A DNA stretch of 64,000 bases from Mitsuaria sp. WAJ17 (GCF_014174515.1 NZ_JACJUG010000008.1:62001-126000), one strand, 5' to 3'; shown: positions 1 to 10,591, counted from the first letter of the stretch. Program-made: numbers and translations. The notes: generated by a model from the letters alone, not told the origin.

Positions 1-1437
1 CTGGCCATCAGCACACTGCGCAGCTGGATGGTGATCTACTTCTCCACCCAGCTGAACCTCCAGTGGGCGGCGGGCGTGCTGAGCAAGCTGCTGCGCCTGC
101 CCATGGACTACTTCATGCGGCGCCATCTTGGTGACGTGATCTCGCGCTTCGGCGCCATCCAGAACATCCGGCAGACGCTGACCTCGGCAGCCCTGAATGC
201 GGTGCTGGACGGGCTGATGGCCGGCGTGGCGCTGGTGATGATGCTGGTCTACAGCCTCAAGCTGGCCGCGGTGACCCTGCTGGCGCTGGCGGCCTATGTG
301 CTGATTCGCGTGCTGTCCTATGAGCCCTTCAGGCAGGCCAACGAGGAGCAGATCGTCCATGCCGCGCGGCAGGACGGGCATCTGCTGGAATCCGTGCGCG
401 GCGTGCAGTCGCTCAAGCTCTTCAACCGCGAGGACGAGCGCCTGGCGCACTGGCTCAATCTGCTGGTGAACACCAGCAACCGTGAGCTGGCCACGCAGCG
501 GTTGTCGACGCTCTACCAGAGCGCCAACACCCTGGTCTTCGGCGCCGAGAACATCGCGGTGGTGTACCTGGGCGCCCTGCTGGTGATCCAGGGCGAGCTG
601 TCCATCGGCATGAGCTTCGCCTACGCCGCCTACAAGACCCAGTTCAGCGGGCGCATCAGCGCCCTGGTCGACCTCGGTTTCCAGGTGCGCATGCTGCGCA
701 TCCAGCGCGAGCGGCTGGCAGACATCGTACTCAGCGAGCCCGAGCCTGCGGGGGGCACCGGCCTGCCGAGCGATGCGGTGCCCGACATCGAGCTGCGACA
801 GGTGCGTTTCCGCTATGCCGCGAACGAGCCCTGGGTGCTGGACGGCGTGAGTCTGCGCGTGGAGGCCGGGGAGTCGGTGGCCATCGTGGGGCCGTCGGGC
901 TGCGGCAAGACGACCCTGCTCAAGCTCATGCTGGGCCTGCTGCAGCCGACCGAGGGCGAGATCCTGGTGATGGGTCGCCCGCTGGGCGCCGTCGGCCTCA
1001 GGGCCTGGCGCGAGTGCCTGGGCGCGGTGATGCAGGAGGACCAGCTCTTTGCCGGCACCATCGCCGAGAACATCGCCTTTGGCGACCCCGAGCTGGACCT
1101 GGCCCGTGTGCAGCTCTGCGCCCGCCAGGCCGCCGTCGAGGAGGAGGTGCTGGCCATGCCCATGGGCTGGCAGACCTTGATCGGCGACATGGGGGCGGCC
1201 ATCTCGGGCGGGCAGAAGCAGCGGCTGCTGCTCGCCCGGGCCCTGTACAAGCAGCCGCGCGTGCTGTTTCTGGATGAGGCCACCAGCCATCTCGACGCCC
1301 AGCGCGAGCTGCAGGTCAACGAGGCCATCCAGACCCTGCGCCTCACCCGCGTGGTGATCGCCCACCGCCAGGAGACCATCGAGCGCGCGGGCCGGGTGAT
1401 CCGGCTCGCGGCGGTGGCGGCGCCGGCGCTGCGCTGA
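1..1437 (+). CDS. ABC exporter, bacteriocin/peptide (RaxB/CvaB-like) type, C-terminal part
   Basis: The frame is already open at base 1, so the N-terminus lies outside the window; 478 residues are visible. The first half is the end of an ABC exporter membrane domain, with hydrophobic segments around visible residues 60-110 and 175-205. The second half is a complete nucleotide-binding domain: Walker A GPSGCGKTT at residue 297, signature ISGGQKQR at 401, Walker B VLFLDEA at 421 and switch His at 455. The membrane-domain sequence resembles the RaxB/CvaB group, which normally carries an N-terminal C39 peptidase domain that trims double-glycine leaders during peptide export from the inner membrane. 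Whether the peptidase domain is present cannot be seen. It could instead be a toxin-secretion or lipid-type exporter. No partner gene follows on the same strand. Confidence 0.85.
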   Translation: MAISTLRSWMVIYFSTQLNLQWAAGVLSKLLRLPMDYFMRRHLGDVISRFGAIQNIRQTLTSAALNAVLDGLMAGVALVMMLVYSLKLAAVTLLALAAYVLIRVLSYEPFRQANEEQIVHAARQDGHLLESVRGVQSLKLFNREDERLAHWLNLLVNTSNRELATQRLSTLYQSANTLVFGAENIAVVYLGALLVIQGELSIGMSFAYAAYKTQFSGRISALVDLGFQVRMLRIQRERLADIVLSEPEPAGGTGLPSDAVPDIELRQVRFRYAANEPWVLDGVSLRVEAGESVAIVGPSGCGKTTLLKLMLGLLQPTEGEILVMGRPLGAVGLRAWRECLGAVMQEDQLFAGTIAENIAFGDPELDLARVQLCARQAAVEEEVLAMPMGWQTLIGDMGAAISGGQKQRLLLARALYKQPRVLFLDEATSHLDAQRELQVNEAIQTLRLTRVVIAHRQETIERAGRVIRLAAVAAPALR

Positions 1438-1881
1438 AGACCGCACCGGCGCACTGTCCGCCGGCCTGCATCGCCGCCGTGAAGGTGCCACGCTCTGCTC
1501 CGGCGTCTGCGGGTGCGTGCGGGTGCTCGTCCGCCAATAGCCCCTTGCCTGCACGCCTGCACGCCCTGAGTGGGCCGGCGTGAGCCCGTCCGAGGATGCG
1601 CTCTCGCCGGCAGCAATGTCCGGTGGCTAACGTCTGAAGTGAGGTTCCCTCTTGATGCCGGCGGGCGTACTCGACCCAAGCGCCAGGCGCTCGCCCGCAC
1701 AAGCCCGGACCGGCAGCGGGCGGGGGGCTGGTCGCCCCTGATGTGCAAGGCCGGCTCGGCGCATGCAGCCAGGGCAGCTGCCGCGCCGTTCCTGTGACGG
1801 GCAGGCGGCGTCGCGGCCAGGGCTGAGGCCCTGCATCGGGCACGACATAGCGCTTGGTCAGCCGCGCAGAACGTCAGGACG
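1438..1881. other. intergenic region, no gene recognised
   Basis: About 440 GC-rich bases lie between the exporter stop and the terminator of the convergent receptor gene. Several open frames cross it on both strands, but they are Arg/Pro/Ala-rich, lack good ribosome binding sites and look like products of high GC. I looked for a short double-glycine peptide precursor, expected near such an exporter, and did not find a convincing one. Confidence 0.5.
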
Positions 1882-1908
1882 AAAAAAAGCCCGGCTGAGC
1901 CGGGCTTT
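1882..1908 (-). terminator. Rho-independent terminator of the TonB receptor gene
   Basis: Read on the minus strand, an AAAGCCCGGC/GCCGGGCTTT-type stem with a short loop is followed by seven T residues. It lies about 25 bases beyond the receptor stop codon. Confidence 0.85.
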
Positions 1909-1933
1909 GAGGGGCCTACAGGCGAGGGATCGC

Positions 1934-4564
1934 TTAGAACTTGGCGCTCAGGCCGAGGCGGTAGGTCGTCTCGCCCATGAAGGACCAGGCCGGGTAGCCC
2001 ACCTTCATGCTGCCCTTGACGTCAGGGTTGCTGGCGTCGGCGGCACCGTACTGAACGTCGTCCTTCTTCAGCAGATTGACGGCTTCGAAGGTCAGGCGCA
2101 GGTTCTTGTTGATGTTCCAGCCAGCGCTGAAGTCCAGCGAACCGTACGGATCGTGCATGCGGTAGCTGTAGTAGCCCGTCTCACGGATCATGTACTTGGA
2201 ACGCCAGTTGTAGGCCAGGCGAGCGGTGTAGTTCTCCGTTTCGTAGAAGCCCACCAGGTTGACGGTGTGCTTGGACGATTGGGTGAACAGGGCCAGGCCG
2301 TCCGGGTAGCTGGAAGCGGGCGCTTTCGCGTCAGCGTAGGTGTAGCTGCCGGCGAAGCCGAAGCCGCTGTCCAGGCTGTGGTTGATCTGGGCTTCGAAGC
2401 CGTTGATCTTGCCGCCGCCGGCGTTGATGTACTGGTTGACGGTCCAGTTGTCGACCTTGCTCAGCGGATCCACCACGCCCAGCTTCTGGTTGGTCTTGAC
2501 AAGGGCCGTGACGAAGTTGTCGATCGACTTGTGGAAGATCGCGGCGGACACCATATTGCCCTTGCCGTAGTAGTACTCGATGCCCAGGTCGAACTGCTTG
2601 GAGGACTGGGGCTTCAGGCCCACGGAGCCGAAGGTCATGGACTCGTTGCCGACGCGGTCATCGTTGTAGCCGGCCTGCTTGGTCAGGAACATGTACTCGA
2701 AGTTGGGGCGCGTGATGGCCTTGGAGGCGGCCAGGCGCAGCACCGTGTTCTTGTCAATGTTGTAGGCCGCGTTCAGGCTGGGCAGCCAGTCGCTGTAGCT
2801 GGCCTTTTCCTCACGGATCGTGTTGCCCCAGCCGTCGTTGTTGGGCACGTCATTGGCGGCCAGCGGCGTGCCGTCGAACTTGTAGCCGCGGCCGGTCACG
2901 TTGGTGTGGACGTAGCGCAGGCCGAAGTTGCCGCGCCAGCCGGCCTTCTCGAACTCGAACATGCCGTAGGCGGCACGGTTGTCCTCATCGATCTCGGCAA
3001 AGCTGGAACGCTGCGGCGTCCAGGAAGCGGTGTTCTTGCCATACAGGGCGGCCATGGCGTCCAGGTTGGCCTTGGGGAAGTCCCAGCCATTGGGGCCCAT
3101 CTTGATGGAGCCGCTGTACAGGTCGCTGGTGTTGCCCGAGACCACGGTGGGGCTGAACTTGGCACGCAGGGCGCTCTGCTCGTACTTGTGGCTCGTGGCG
3201 CGGACGCCTGCCTTGAACGAGGTCAGGCCGTTCCAGTCGAGGTCGTAGGTGGCGTCCGCCTGGGCGAAGTTCTCCTTGTCGGCATTGGGCTGCTGCTGGT
3301 CGGTGGCCCAGCCGGTCGGCACCAGCTTGGAGGGCAGGTTGGACACCTTCACGTCCATGGGGACGGCCGGGGAAATCACGATCTGCTTGCCGGTGGCGTC
3401 GATGGTGCCCTTGAACTTGGGCAGGCTCTGGCCCTCATCCCACCAGCCCACACCGTAGTTCATGGTGTGCGAGGTGCCGCCCTTGGCCTTGGTCTGGCCG
3501 GCTACGGCATCGACCTTGAACCCGTCGGCGCGGAAGGAGCCGTTCAGCACCAGGCTGTCCGAGCTCATCTTGCCCTGGCGTGCCCAGGTCTGCATGAAGG
3601 TATTGACCGGGTCGGCATCGCCGGCAACGGCCTTCACGCACAGCCCTGCAGCATTCTTCTGCTTGCAGTTGCTGTCGTTCTGGCCCATGAACAGGTAGAG
3701 GTTGCTGTTCGTGTTGTCGCCCGTCAGGTCCAGGCTCAGGTAGTTCAGGCCCAGATCGATGTTGTCTGCGGGCTTGCCTTGCAGCGTCAGGTTCAGAGCC
3801 GTGCGCTTGCGGTCCTGCACGAACGTGGCGGGTGCCACGTCACCGGCCCAGCCGGCGTCGGACTCGATACCGCGGCGGATGTACTCGCTCTTTTCGACGG
3901 CGCCTGCGACCAGCACGCCGAAGGAGCGTGCCTCATTGCGCCAGCTGTAGAGGCCGGCGACGTCCTTGGACAGATCAGTGCTGACCGTGCCCTTGCCCAG
4001 CTTGAGGCTTGCGAAGGCGGTGCCCGCCTTGAGGTCCAGCGGCTTGCGGGTCTTGACGATCACGGTGCCACCGATGCCGCCTTCGGTCAGGTCGGCCTGG
4101 GAGGACTTGTACACCTCCATGCCGCCGATCAGTTCGGAGGGCAGCAGGGAGTAGTTGAAGGAGCGGTCCACCGTGGCCTGGTCGTACCAGCCAGTGGAGG
4201 CCACGGTCTGTCCGTTCAGGGTGGTGTAGGTCATCTGCGGATCGGAACCGCGCACCGACACCGTGGCGCCCTGGCCGAAGGCGCGACCGACCGTGATGCC
4301 GGGCAGGCGGCCCAGCGATTCGCCGACGTCCGAGTCGGGCAGCTTGCCCACATCCTCAGCGGTCACCGCGTCAACCACGGCGCTGGCATTTCGCTTGATG
4401 TTGGCTGCCGATTGCAGCGAAGCGCGGATGCCGGTGATGACCACCTGGTCCAGCTGATTGCCTTCCTTCTTGGCCGGCTCAGCCTGCTGCGCTTGCGCTG
4501 CCATGGCAACGCCCAGCAGGGCGATGGTCACCGCCGCGGCGATGGGGGTCTTTGAGACCTTCAT
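1934..4564 (-). CDS. TonB-dependent receptor (Xanthomonas-Caulobacter type)
   Basis: This is an 876-residue outer-membrane active transporter. The start at 4564 is preferred over an in-frame ATG 35 codons upstream because it has a GAGGAG ribosome binding site and begins a clean Sec signal peptide ending AAQAQ. After it come a TonB-box-like stretch (LDQVVITG), a plug domain (about residues 45-175; VDAVTAEDVGKLPDSDVGE, SVRG, the ITV and EVYKS motifs) and a long beta-barrel ending in aromatic YRLGLSAKF, as barrel insertion requires. The plug motifs fit the receptor class described from Xanthomonas and Caulobacter, often linked to carbohydrates or degradation products. The ligand cannot be told. 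No sigma/anti-sigma pair or sugar enzyme is adjacent, and the gene appears monocistronic with its own terminator. Confidence 0.92.
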   Translation of the reverse strand: MKVSKTPIAAAVTIALLGVAMAAQAQQAEPAKKEGNQLDQVVITGIRASLQSAANIKRNASAVVDAVTAEDVGKLPDSDVGESLGRLPGITVGRAFGQGATVSVRGSDPQMTYTTLNGQTVASTGWYDQATVDRSFNYSLLPSELIGGMEVYKSSQADLTEGGIGGTVIVKTRKPLDLKAGTAFASLKLGKGTVSTDLSKDVAGLYSWRNEARSFGVLVAGAVEKSEYIRRGIESDAGWAGDVAPATFVQDRKRTALNLTLQGKPADNIDLGLNYLSLDLTGDNTNSNLYLFMGQNDSNCKQKNAAGLCVKAVAGDADPVNTFMQTWARQGKMSSDSLVLNGSFRADGFKVDAVAGQTKAKGGTSHTMNYGVGWWDEGQSLPKFKGTIDATGKQIVISPAVPMDVKVSNLPSKLVPTGWATDQQQPNADKENFAQADATYDLDWNGLTSFKAGVRATSHKYEQSALRAKFSPTVVSGNTSDLYSGSIKMGPNGWDFPKANLDAMAALYGKNTASWTPQRSSFAEIDEDNRAAYGMFEFEKAGWRGNFGLRYVHTNVTGRGYKFDGTPLAANDVPNNDGWGNTIREEKASYSDWLPSLNAAYNIDKNTVLRLAASKAITRPNFEYMFLTKQAGYNDDRVGNESMTFGSVGLKPQSSKQFDLGIEYYYGKGNMVSAAIFHKSIDNFVTALVKTNQKLGVVDPLSKVDNWTVNQYINAGGGKINGFEAQINHSLDSGFGFAGSYTYADAKAPASSYPDGLALFTQSSKHTVNLVGFYETENYTARLAYNWRSKYMIRETGYYSYRMHDPYGSLDFSAGWNINKNLRLTFEAVNLLKKDDVQYGAADASNPDVKGSMKVGYPAWSFMGETTYRLGLSAKF

Positions 4565-4950
4565 GAACTGCTCCTCATAGTGGCCAGTGAAATCGGTCTG
4601 GCCTGTTGAAAGACTTGGCATCAGAGGACGGGGCGAGAACTCATCCCCACTGCGACACCACCAATACACACCTCAATTGCAACCAATGCCATGCCACTAT
4701 AACGATCAATAGATCCACTTTGCTACCACTTTTGGGGGCGTGTTTTCCCTGCTGTGGCATTGCTGCGACCGCTGTCTGGTGGCCGGCTGGGGCGCCTTGA
4801 ATGCCGGCTTTTGCGGGGGGTGCGGCAGTCTGTCTTGGTAGTTGATTGGTATTGTTGATAGACGGGTTGCGCGGGCGGCGATTCGAGTGCTGGCTTGACT
4901 CGCCGTTGGGAGGGGCTTGTGCATCCGGGCGCGAGTCCGGCGGCGCTATC
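4565..4950. other. intergenic region upstream of the TonB receptor and tRNA cluster
   Basis: About 390 bases contain no convincing gene. The segment around 4695-4735 is unusually AT-rich for this genome and includes a TATAGT-like minus-strand hexamer, the likeliest place for the receptor promoter. Its -35 is weak, so I do not mark it separately. Confidence 0.4.
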
Positions 4951-4980
4951 TTGATGTGTCTTTGTAGAAGCTGCTATAGT
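4951..4980 (+). promoter_or_regulatory. candidate sigma-70 promoter upstream of tRNA-Tyr
   Basis: TTGATG at 4951 and TATAGT at 4975 are separated by 18 bases. It lies 190 bases before the first tRNA and could be the distal promoter of the tRNA-tuf transcript. Confidence 0.45.
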
Positions 4981-5128
4981 CTCTGGCTCCGCTGATGCGG
5001 GTCTGGTTTGAGGTGATGTTTTGTGGCGCAAGCCGCGAGAGCTCGCCAAAAAGTGGATCGGCAGCTAGGGTGCAGTGAGTCAGTCGCTGGCGCTTGAAGG
5101 ATGCTCGAAAGAGTTTTTCAAAAGTTGC

Positions 5129-5156
5129 TTGAGAACTTGAAAAGCTGTGCTACAGT
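5129..5156 (+). promoter_or_regulatory. candidate proximal promoter of the tRNA-tuf operon
   Basis: TTGAGA at 5129 and TACAGT at 5151 are separated by 16 bases, followed by a GC-rich discriminator as is usual for stable-RNA promoters. Transcription would start only a few bases before tRNA-Tyr. Confidence 0.5.
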
Positions 5157-5170
5157 AGCGGGCTTGCCTC

Positions 5171-5256
5171 GGAGGGGTGGCCGAGTGGTTAAAGGCAGCA
5201 GACTGTAAATCTGCCCGCTTATGCGTACGCTGGTTCGAATCCAGCCTCCTCCACCA
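5171..5256 (+). tRNA. tRNA-Tyr (GTA)
   Basis: Acceptor stem GGAGGGG/CTCCTCC, anticodon GTA at 5205-5207 in loop CTGTAAA, a long variable arm as in class II tRNAs, T-loop TTCGAAT, and an encoded CCA end. It is first of three tRNAs before tuf, the arrangement also seen in the E. coli tufB operon. Confidence 0.97.
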
Positions 5257-5310
5257 AGGCAAAGCAAGCTCGATGGGCCAGTGGTTCTGGTTCAAAGAGA
5301 AAACTCCCGG

Positions 5311-5384
5311 GCGGGAGTAGTTCAATGGTAGAACCTTAGCCTTCCAAGCTAATGACACGGGTTCGATTCCCGTTTCCCGCTCCA
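5311..5384 (+). tRNA. tRNA-Gly (TCC)
   Basis: Acceptor stem starting GCGGGA paired with TCCCGC, discriminator T, encoded CCA, anticodon TCC at 5343-5345 in loop CTTCCAA, T-arm GGGTTCGATTCCC. Confidence 0.97.
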
Positions 5385-5456
5385 GCGGCAGCTTGAAAGT
5401 CGTGTCGGCACCGGTTTGATGAAAGCGTCTTTCGTCGTCGCCAAACCCGTGTCGAT

Positions 5457-5531
<75 letters not shown>

Positions 5532-5579
5532 CCTCCTTTCTCCCCTTCTCTTTTCTGATCTGATCGCCAGGAGCGCAAG

Positions 5580-6770
<1,191 letters not shown>

Positions 6771-6785
6771 TCTTTGAAAGGCCAC

Positions 6786-6861
6786 AGGGGCATAGCTCAA
6801 TTGGCAGAGCGTCGGTCTCCAAAACCGAAGGTTGGGGGTTCGAGACCCTCTGCCCCTGCCA
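6786..6861 (+). tRNA. tRNA-Trp (CCA)
   Basis: Acceptor stem AGGGGCA/TGCCCCT, discriminator G, encoded CCA, anticodon CCA at 6819-6821 in loop CTCCAAA. It lies 15 bases after the tuf stop. Confidence 0.97.
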
Positions 6862-6901
6862 ACAGTCTCTGATCAGGATTGTTGGTCTTTGTGGTCAAGC
6901 C

Positions 6902-6932
6902 AAGCCCGCGGGAGTTCATCTCGGCGGGCTTT
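6902..6932 (+). terminator. weak terminator or attenuator between tRNA-Trp and secE
   Basis: AAGCCCGC pairs with GCGGGCTT, extended inward by GGAG/CTC pairing, and is followed by only three T residues. It may partly separate the tRNA-tuf transcript from secE-nusG. Confidence 0.45.
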
Positions 6933-6988
6933 GCTGCTGATGGGTCAGGATTGACCCTTGCCCGATCCGGGCGCTGAAAGCGAATCGA

Positions 6989-7372
6989 ATGTCCAATCCT
7001 CAAGTCGAAACCGTCACCTCCGGCGCCGACAAGGTCAAGCTGGCTGGTGCCGTGCTGCTGTTGATCGGCGCGCTGGTGGCCTTCTACGCCTTGTCCAAGC
7101 AAGGCGCCCTGGCCCAGTGGGGCGCGTTGCTCGTGCTGCTGGCTGCGGCGGCGGGTGCCTTCTTTACCTCCGAGTCCGGCAAGTCGCTGATCGCCTATGG
7201 TCAGGACTCGCTGCGTGAGGTTCGCAAGGTGGTGTGGCCCACCCGCAAGGAAGCGACGCAGATGACGGGCTACGTCTTTGCCTTCGTTGTCGTGATGGCG
7301 CTGTTCCTGTTCCTCACGGACAAGACCCTGGAATGGCTGTTGTATGACCTGATCCTCGGTTGGAAGCGCTAA
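6989..7372 (+). CDS. secE: preprotein translocase subunit SecE
   Basis: A 127-residue inner-membrane protein that clamps SecY in the SecYEG channel. It has three hydrophobic segments (roughly residues 11-32, 38-58, 93-113), the long form seen in E. coli. The conserved cytosolic SecE signature is present as EVRKVVWPTRKEA just before the last membrane helix. It is followed 9 bases later by nusG, the classical secE-nusG pair. Confidence 0.96.
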   Translation: MSNPQVETVTSGADKVKLAGAVLLLIGALVAFYALSKQGALAQWGALLVLLAAAAGAFFTSESGKSLIAYGQDSLREVRKVVWPTRKEATQMTGYVFAFVVVMALFLFLTDKTLEWLLYDLILGWKR

Positions 7373-7381
7373 AGGACTGAT

Positions 7382-7963
7382 ATGAGCGAAGAGCAACAAG
7401 TTGCCTCGACCGAGGCCGTGCCGGCCGGTCTTCCCAAGCGCTGGTACGTGGTCCATGCCTATTCCGGCATGGAGAAGGCCGTCGAGCGCAATCTGCGCGA
7501 GCGCATCGACCGCGCCGGCATGCAGGACAAGTTCGGCCGCATCCTGGTCCCCACGGAAGAAGTGGTGGAGCTGAAGAACGGCAAGAAATCCGTGACCGAG
7601 CGTCGTTTCTTCCCCGGCTATGTGCTGGTGGAGATGCTCATGGACGACGACACCTGGCACCTGGTCAAGAACACCTCCAAGGTGACGGGCTTTGTGGGCG
7701 GCGCCAAGAATCGCCCCGCCCCGATCTCCGAGCATGAGGTGATGAAGATCGTCAACCAGATGCAGGAAGGCGTCGAGAAGCCCCGGCCCAAGGTCGAGTG
7801 GACCGTCGGCGAAATCGTTCGTGTCAAGGAAGGCCCATTCACCGATTTCAATGGCGCCATCGAGGAAGTCAATTACGACAAATCCAAGGTGCGCGTTTCG
7901 GTCACGATCTTCGGTCGTGCCACGCCGGTGGAGCTGGACTTCTCCCAGGTCGAGAAGGTCTGA
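7382..7963 (+). CDS. nusG: transcription termination/antitermination factor NusG
   Basis: A 193-residue elongation factor that binds the RNA polymerase clamp and couples it to Rho or to ribosomal protein S10. The N-terminal NGN domain begins with [13 protein letters not shown]. The C-terminal KOW domain contains [17 protein letters not shown] and ends in FSQVEKV. Its S10 partner, rpsJ, is encoded at 26120. Confidence 0.98.
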   Translation: MSEEQQVASTEAVPAGLPKRWYVVHAYSGMEKAVERNLRERIDRAGMQDKFGRILVPTEEVVELKNGKKSVTERRFFPGYVLVEMLMDDDTWHLVKNTSKVTGFVGGAKNRPAPISEHEVMKIVNQMQEGVEKPRPKVEWTVGEIVRVKEGPFTDFNGAIEEVNYDKSKVRVSVTIFGRATPVELDFSQVEKV

Positions 7964-8144
7964 CGCCAAGAACAGGGGCCCGATGCGGCCCTTCAGGTGC
8001 TTTCAGGCATCTGGACAACGCATCCGTAGCCAGCCTGCGACGAGACGCAGGCAAGAGGAGCCAGGGTAAAGGCGCAAGCCCCAGTCCCTGGCGCTAGCAC
8101 TCAGGCGCAGCGGCGAGGCCGCCGCGGCGCTTCTAGGAGAAAAC

Positions 8145-8576
8145 ATGGCCAAGAAGATTGTCGGCTTCATCAAGCTGCAAATTCCGGCTGGCAAGGCAAA
8201 TCCTTCGCCTCCGGTCGGTCCCGCGCTGGGTCAGCGCGGCCTGAACATCATGGAATTCTGCAAGGCGTTCAACGCCCAGACGCAGAGCTATGAGCCGGGC
8301 CTGAAGCTGCCGGTGGTGATCACCGCCTTCGCAGACAAGAGCTTCACCTTCATCATCAAGTCGCCGCCCGCGACCGTGCTGCTGAAGAAGGCTGCCAAGA
8401 TCGAGAAGGGTTCTCAGCGTCCCCATCTGGACAAGGTCGGCAAGCTGACCCGTGCCCAGCTGGAAGAAATCGCCAAGACCAAGCAGAAGGACCTGACGGC
8501 CGCCGACATGGATGCCGCCGTCCGCACCATCGCTGGCTCGGCCCGCTCGATGGGCATCATCGTGGAGGGTGTGTGA
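8145..8576 (+). CDS. rplK: 50S ribosomal protein L11
   Basis: 143 residues, normal length. The N-terminal proline-rich segment [15 protein letters not shown] contacts the GTPase centre, and the C-terminal domain binds 23S rRNA. A GGAG ribosome binding site precedes the ATG. The stop is one base from rplA, so translation is likely coupled. The 181-base gap from nusG may hold a promoter, but none is clear. Confidence 0.99.
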   Translation: MAKKIVGFIKLQIPAGKANPSPPVGPALGQRGLNIMEFCKAFNAQTQSYEPGLKLPVVITAFADKSFTFIIKSPPATVLLKKAAKIEKGSQRPHLDKVGKLTRAQLEEIAKTKQKDLTAADMDAAVRTIAGSARSMGIIVEGV

Positions 8577-8577
8577 C

Positions 8578-9285
8578 ATGGCTAAGCTGACCAAGAAGCA
8601 AAAAGCTTTGCAAGGCAAGGTCGAGACCACCAAGCTGTACCCCCTGGGTGACGCTCTGAACCTGGTCAAGGAACTGGCCACCGCCAAGTTCGATGAATCC
8701 ATCGACGTGGCTGTGCAGCTGGGCATCGATGCCAAGAAGTCGGACCAAGTGGTGCGCGGCGCTGTCGTGCTGCCCCATGGCACCGGCAAGACCAAGCGCG
8801 TGGCGGTCTTCGCCCAAGGTGCCAAGGCTGAAGAAGCCAAGGCTGCCGGCGCTGACGTCGTCGGCATGGAAGACCTGGCTGAGCGCGTGAAGGCTGGTGA
8901 CATGCCCTTCGACGTGGTCATCGCCTCGCCGGACACCATGCGTATCGTCGGTACCCTGGGTCAGATCCTGGGTCCCCGTGGCCTGATGCCGAACCCCAAG
9001 GTCGGCACCGTGACCCCGGATGTTGCCACCGCTGTCAAGAACGCCAAGGCTGGCCAGGTCCAGTTCCGCGTCGATAAGGCCGGCATCATCCACGGCACCA
9101 TCGGCCGTCGTTCCTTCGACACCGACAAGCTGCAAGACAACCTGCGTGCGCTGATCGAGGCTCTGAACAAGTCCAAGCCGGCCACCAGCAAGGGCGTCTA
9201 CCTGCGCAAGGTGGCTGTGTCTTCGACCATGGGCGTCGGTGCCCGTGTCGAAATCGCCAGCATCAATGCCGCAGCCGCAGCTTAA
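8578..9285 (+). CDS. rplA: 50S ribosomal protein L1
   Basis: 235 residues starting [11 protein letters not shown] at 8578. An in-frame start 22 codons upstream would overlap rplK and is not used. L1 binds the 23S L1 stalk and, in bacteria generally, also represses its own operon mRNA. The segment [13 protein letters not shown] is the family hallmark. Confidence 0.99.
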   Translation: MAKLTKKQKALQGKVETTKLYPLGDALNLVKELATAKFDESIDVAVQLGIDAKKSDQVVRGAVVLPHGTGKTKRVAVFAQGAKAEEAKAAGADVVGMEDLAERVKAGDMPFDVVIASPDTMRIVGTLGQILGPRGLMPNPKVGTVTPDVATAVKNAKAGQVQFRVDKAGIIHGTIGRRSFDTDKLQDNLRALIEALNKSKPATSKGVYLRKVAVSSTMGVGARVEIASINAAAAA

Positions 9286-9606
9286 AACACGCTGATGCGC
9301 TGCAGCCCGGCGTGAGCCAGGCTGCGAAGAATCTGCGCGGTGCGAGTCTGGCACCGCGCGACAAGATTGGTGGGGCGCCTCTGGCTTAGGTCGGAGGCGC
9401 GTCATCCAAGACCGCTGGTGTGAAGCCCTGCAGTACCGGGGCGACGCTTAATGGCCACCGCGTGTGGCAGCCAGCGCAGATGGCGAACCCGCTGAAGGGA
9501 AAGTTTTGTACCAGGCCTGTCCTGGTGTGAGTTCCTGACAGAAGGTCGCTGAATTCCGGTGTGCCGGAGGTCGCAAGACCGAAGGCATTTTTGTGAGGAG
9601 TAGACC
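9286..9606 (+). promoter_or_regulatory. rplJ leader region with two strong hairpins
   Basis: A 321-base gap without a gene. GCGCGGTGC (9335-9343) pairs perfectly with GCACCGCGC (9351-9359), and GCGCCTC (9375-9381) with GAGGCGC (9394-9400). Neither has a T tract. In many bacteria the rplJ leader binds the L10-L12 complex for autogenous control. This position and structure fit such a leader, but I cannot identify the exact binding fold. Confidence 0.45.
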
Positions 9607-10125
9607 TTGAGTCTCAATCGCAACGAGAAAGCAGCCGTCGTGTCGGACGTGGCAGCCCAGGCTGCCAAGGCCCAGACGCTGGCGCTGGCCGAGTACCGTG
9701 GCCTCACCGTTGAAGCCTTGAACAAGCTGCGCGTCACCGCGCGTGCGCAAGGTGTGTATCTTCACGTGCTGAAGAACACCCTGGCACGTCGCGCTGTGGC
9801 CGGCACCTCGTTCGAGGTCGCTTCGGAGAGCATGGTCGGCCCGCTGATCTACGGCTTTTCGGAAGATGCTGTCGCGGCTGCCAAAGTCATCGCTGACTTT
9901 GCCAAGACCAATGACAAGCTGGTGATCAAGGGCGGCGCCTATGGCGGCAAGGCCCTGGACGTCAACGGTGTGAAGGCCCTGGCCGCCGTGCCGAGCAAGG
10001 AAGTGCTGCTGTCGCAAGTGGCCGGCCTGCTCAAGTCGCCCGTGCAGCGTACCGCTGCCGTGCTGGCTGCACTGGCTCAGCAACGTGGTGGCGGCGCAGA
10101 AGCCGAAGCCCCGGCTGCCGCCTGA
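9607..10125 (+). CDS. rplJ: 50S ribosomal protein L10, TTG start
   Basis: 172 residues. The start is TTG at 9607, read as [12 protein letters not shown], behind a strong GAGGAG site at 9595-9600. The N-terminus matches the L10 family and no ATG or GTG fits better. L10 anchors the L7/L12 dimers to the ribosome stalk. The weak start codon may be part of translational control by the leader. Confidence 0.97.
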   Translation: MSLNRNEKAAVVSDVAAQAAKAQTLALAEYRGLTVEALNKLRVTARAQGVYLHVLKNTLARRAVAGTSFEVASESMVGPLIYGFSEDAVAAAKVIADFAKTNDKLVIKGGAYGGKALDVNGVKALAAVPSKEVLLSQVAGLLKSPVQRTAAVLAALAQQRGGGAEAEAPAAA

Positions 10126-10176
10126 TCGACGACGATCACCGCATCAACTGCAACTTATCTGTATTTAGGAAACATC

Positions 10177-10557
10177 ATGGCATTCGATAAAGACGCATTC
10201 CTGGCTGCTCTGGACAGCATGACCGTTCTGGAACTGAACGACCTGGTCAAGGCCATCGAAGAGAAGTTCGGCGTGTCCGCCGCTTCCATGGCTGCTCCCG
10301 CCGCTGGCGGCGCTGCTGGCGCTGGCGCTGCTGCTGCTGAAGAAAAGACCGAGTTCACCGTGGTGCTGGCTGAAGCCGGTTCCAACAAGGTGGGCGTGAT
10401 CAAGGCCGTGCGTGAAATCACCGGCCTGGGTCTGAAGGAAGCTAAGGACCTGGTCGATGGCGCTCCGAAGCCCGTCAAGGAAGGCGTTGCCAAGGCTGAC
10501 GCCGAAGCCGCCAAGAAGAAGCTGGAAGAAGCCGGCGCCAAGGTCGAACTCAAGTAA
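10177..10557 (+). CDS. rplL: 50S ribosomal protein L7/L12
   Basis: 126 residues: N-terminal dimerisation domain, an Ala/Gly-rich hinge at about residues 38-52, and a C-terminal domain with [22 protein letters not shown], which recruits translation GTPases. It follows rplJ after 51 bases. Confidence 0.99.
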   Translation: MAFDKDAFLAALDSMTVLELNDLVKAIEEKFGVSAASMAAPAAGGAAGAGAAAAEEKTEFTVVLAEAGSNKVGVIKAVREITGLGLKEAKDLVDGAPKPVKEGVAKADAEAAKKKLEEAGAKVELK

Positions 10558-10591
10558 TTCGTACGGCGTTCGGCTACTGCGCCGGGCGATC

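Noticed and set aside
1763..4555. 930-codon plus-strand open frame opposite the TonB receptor
   Set aside because: Its composition (Gly/Val/Ala/His repeats) is that of a codon shadow; the minus strand encodes a complete receptor with signal peptide and barrel end.
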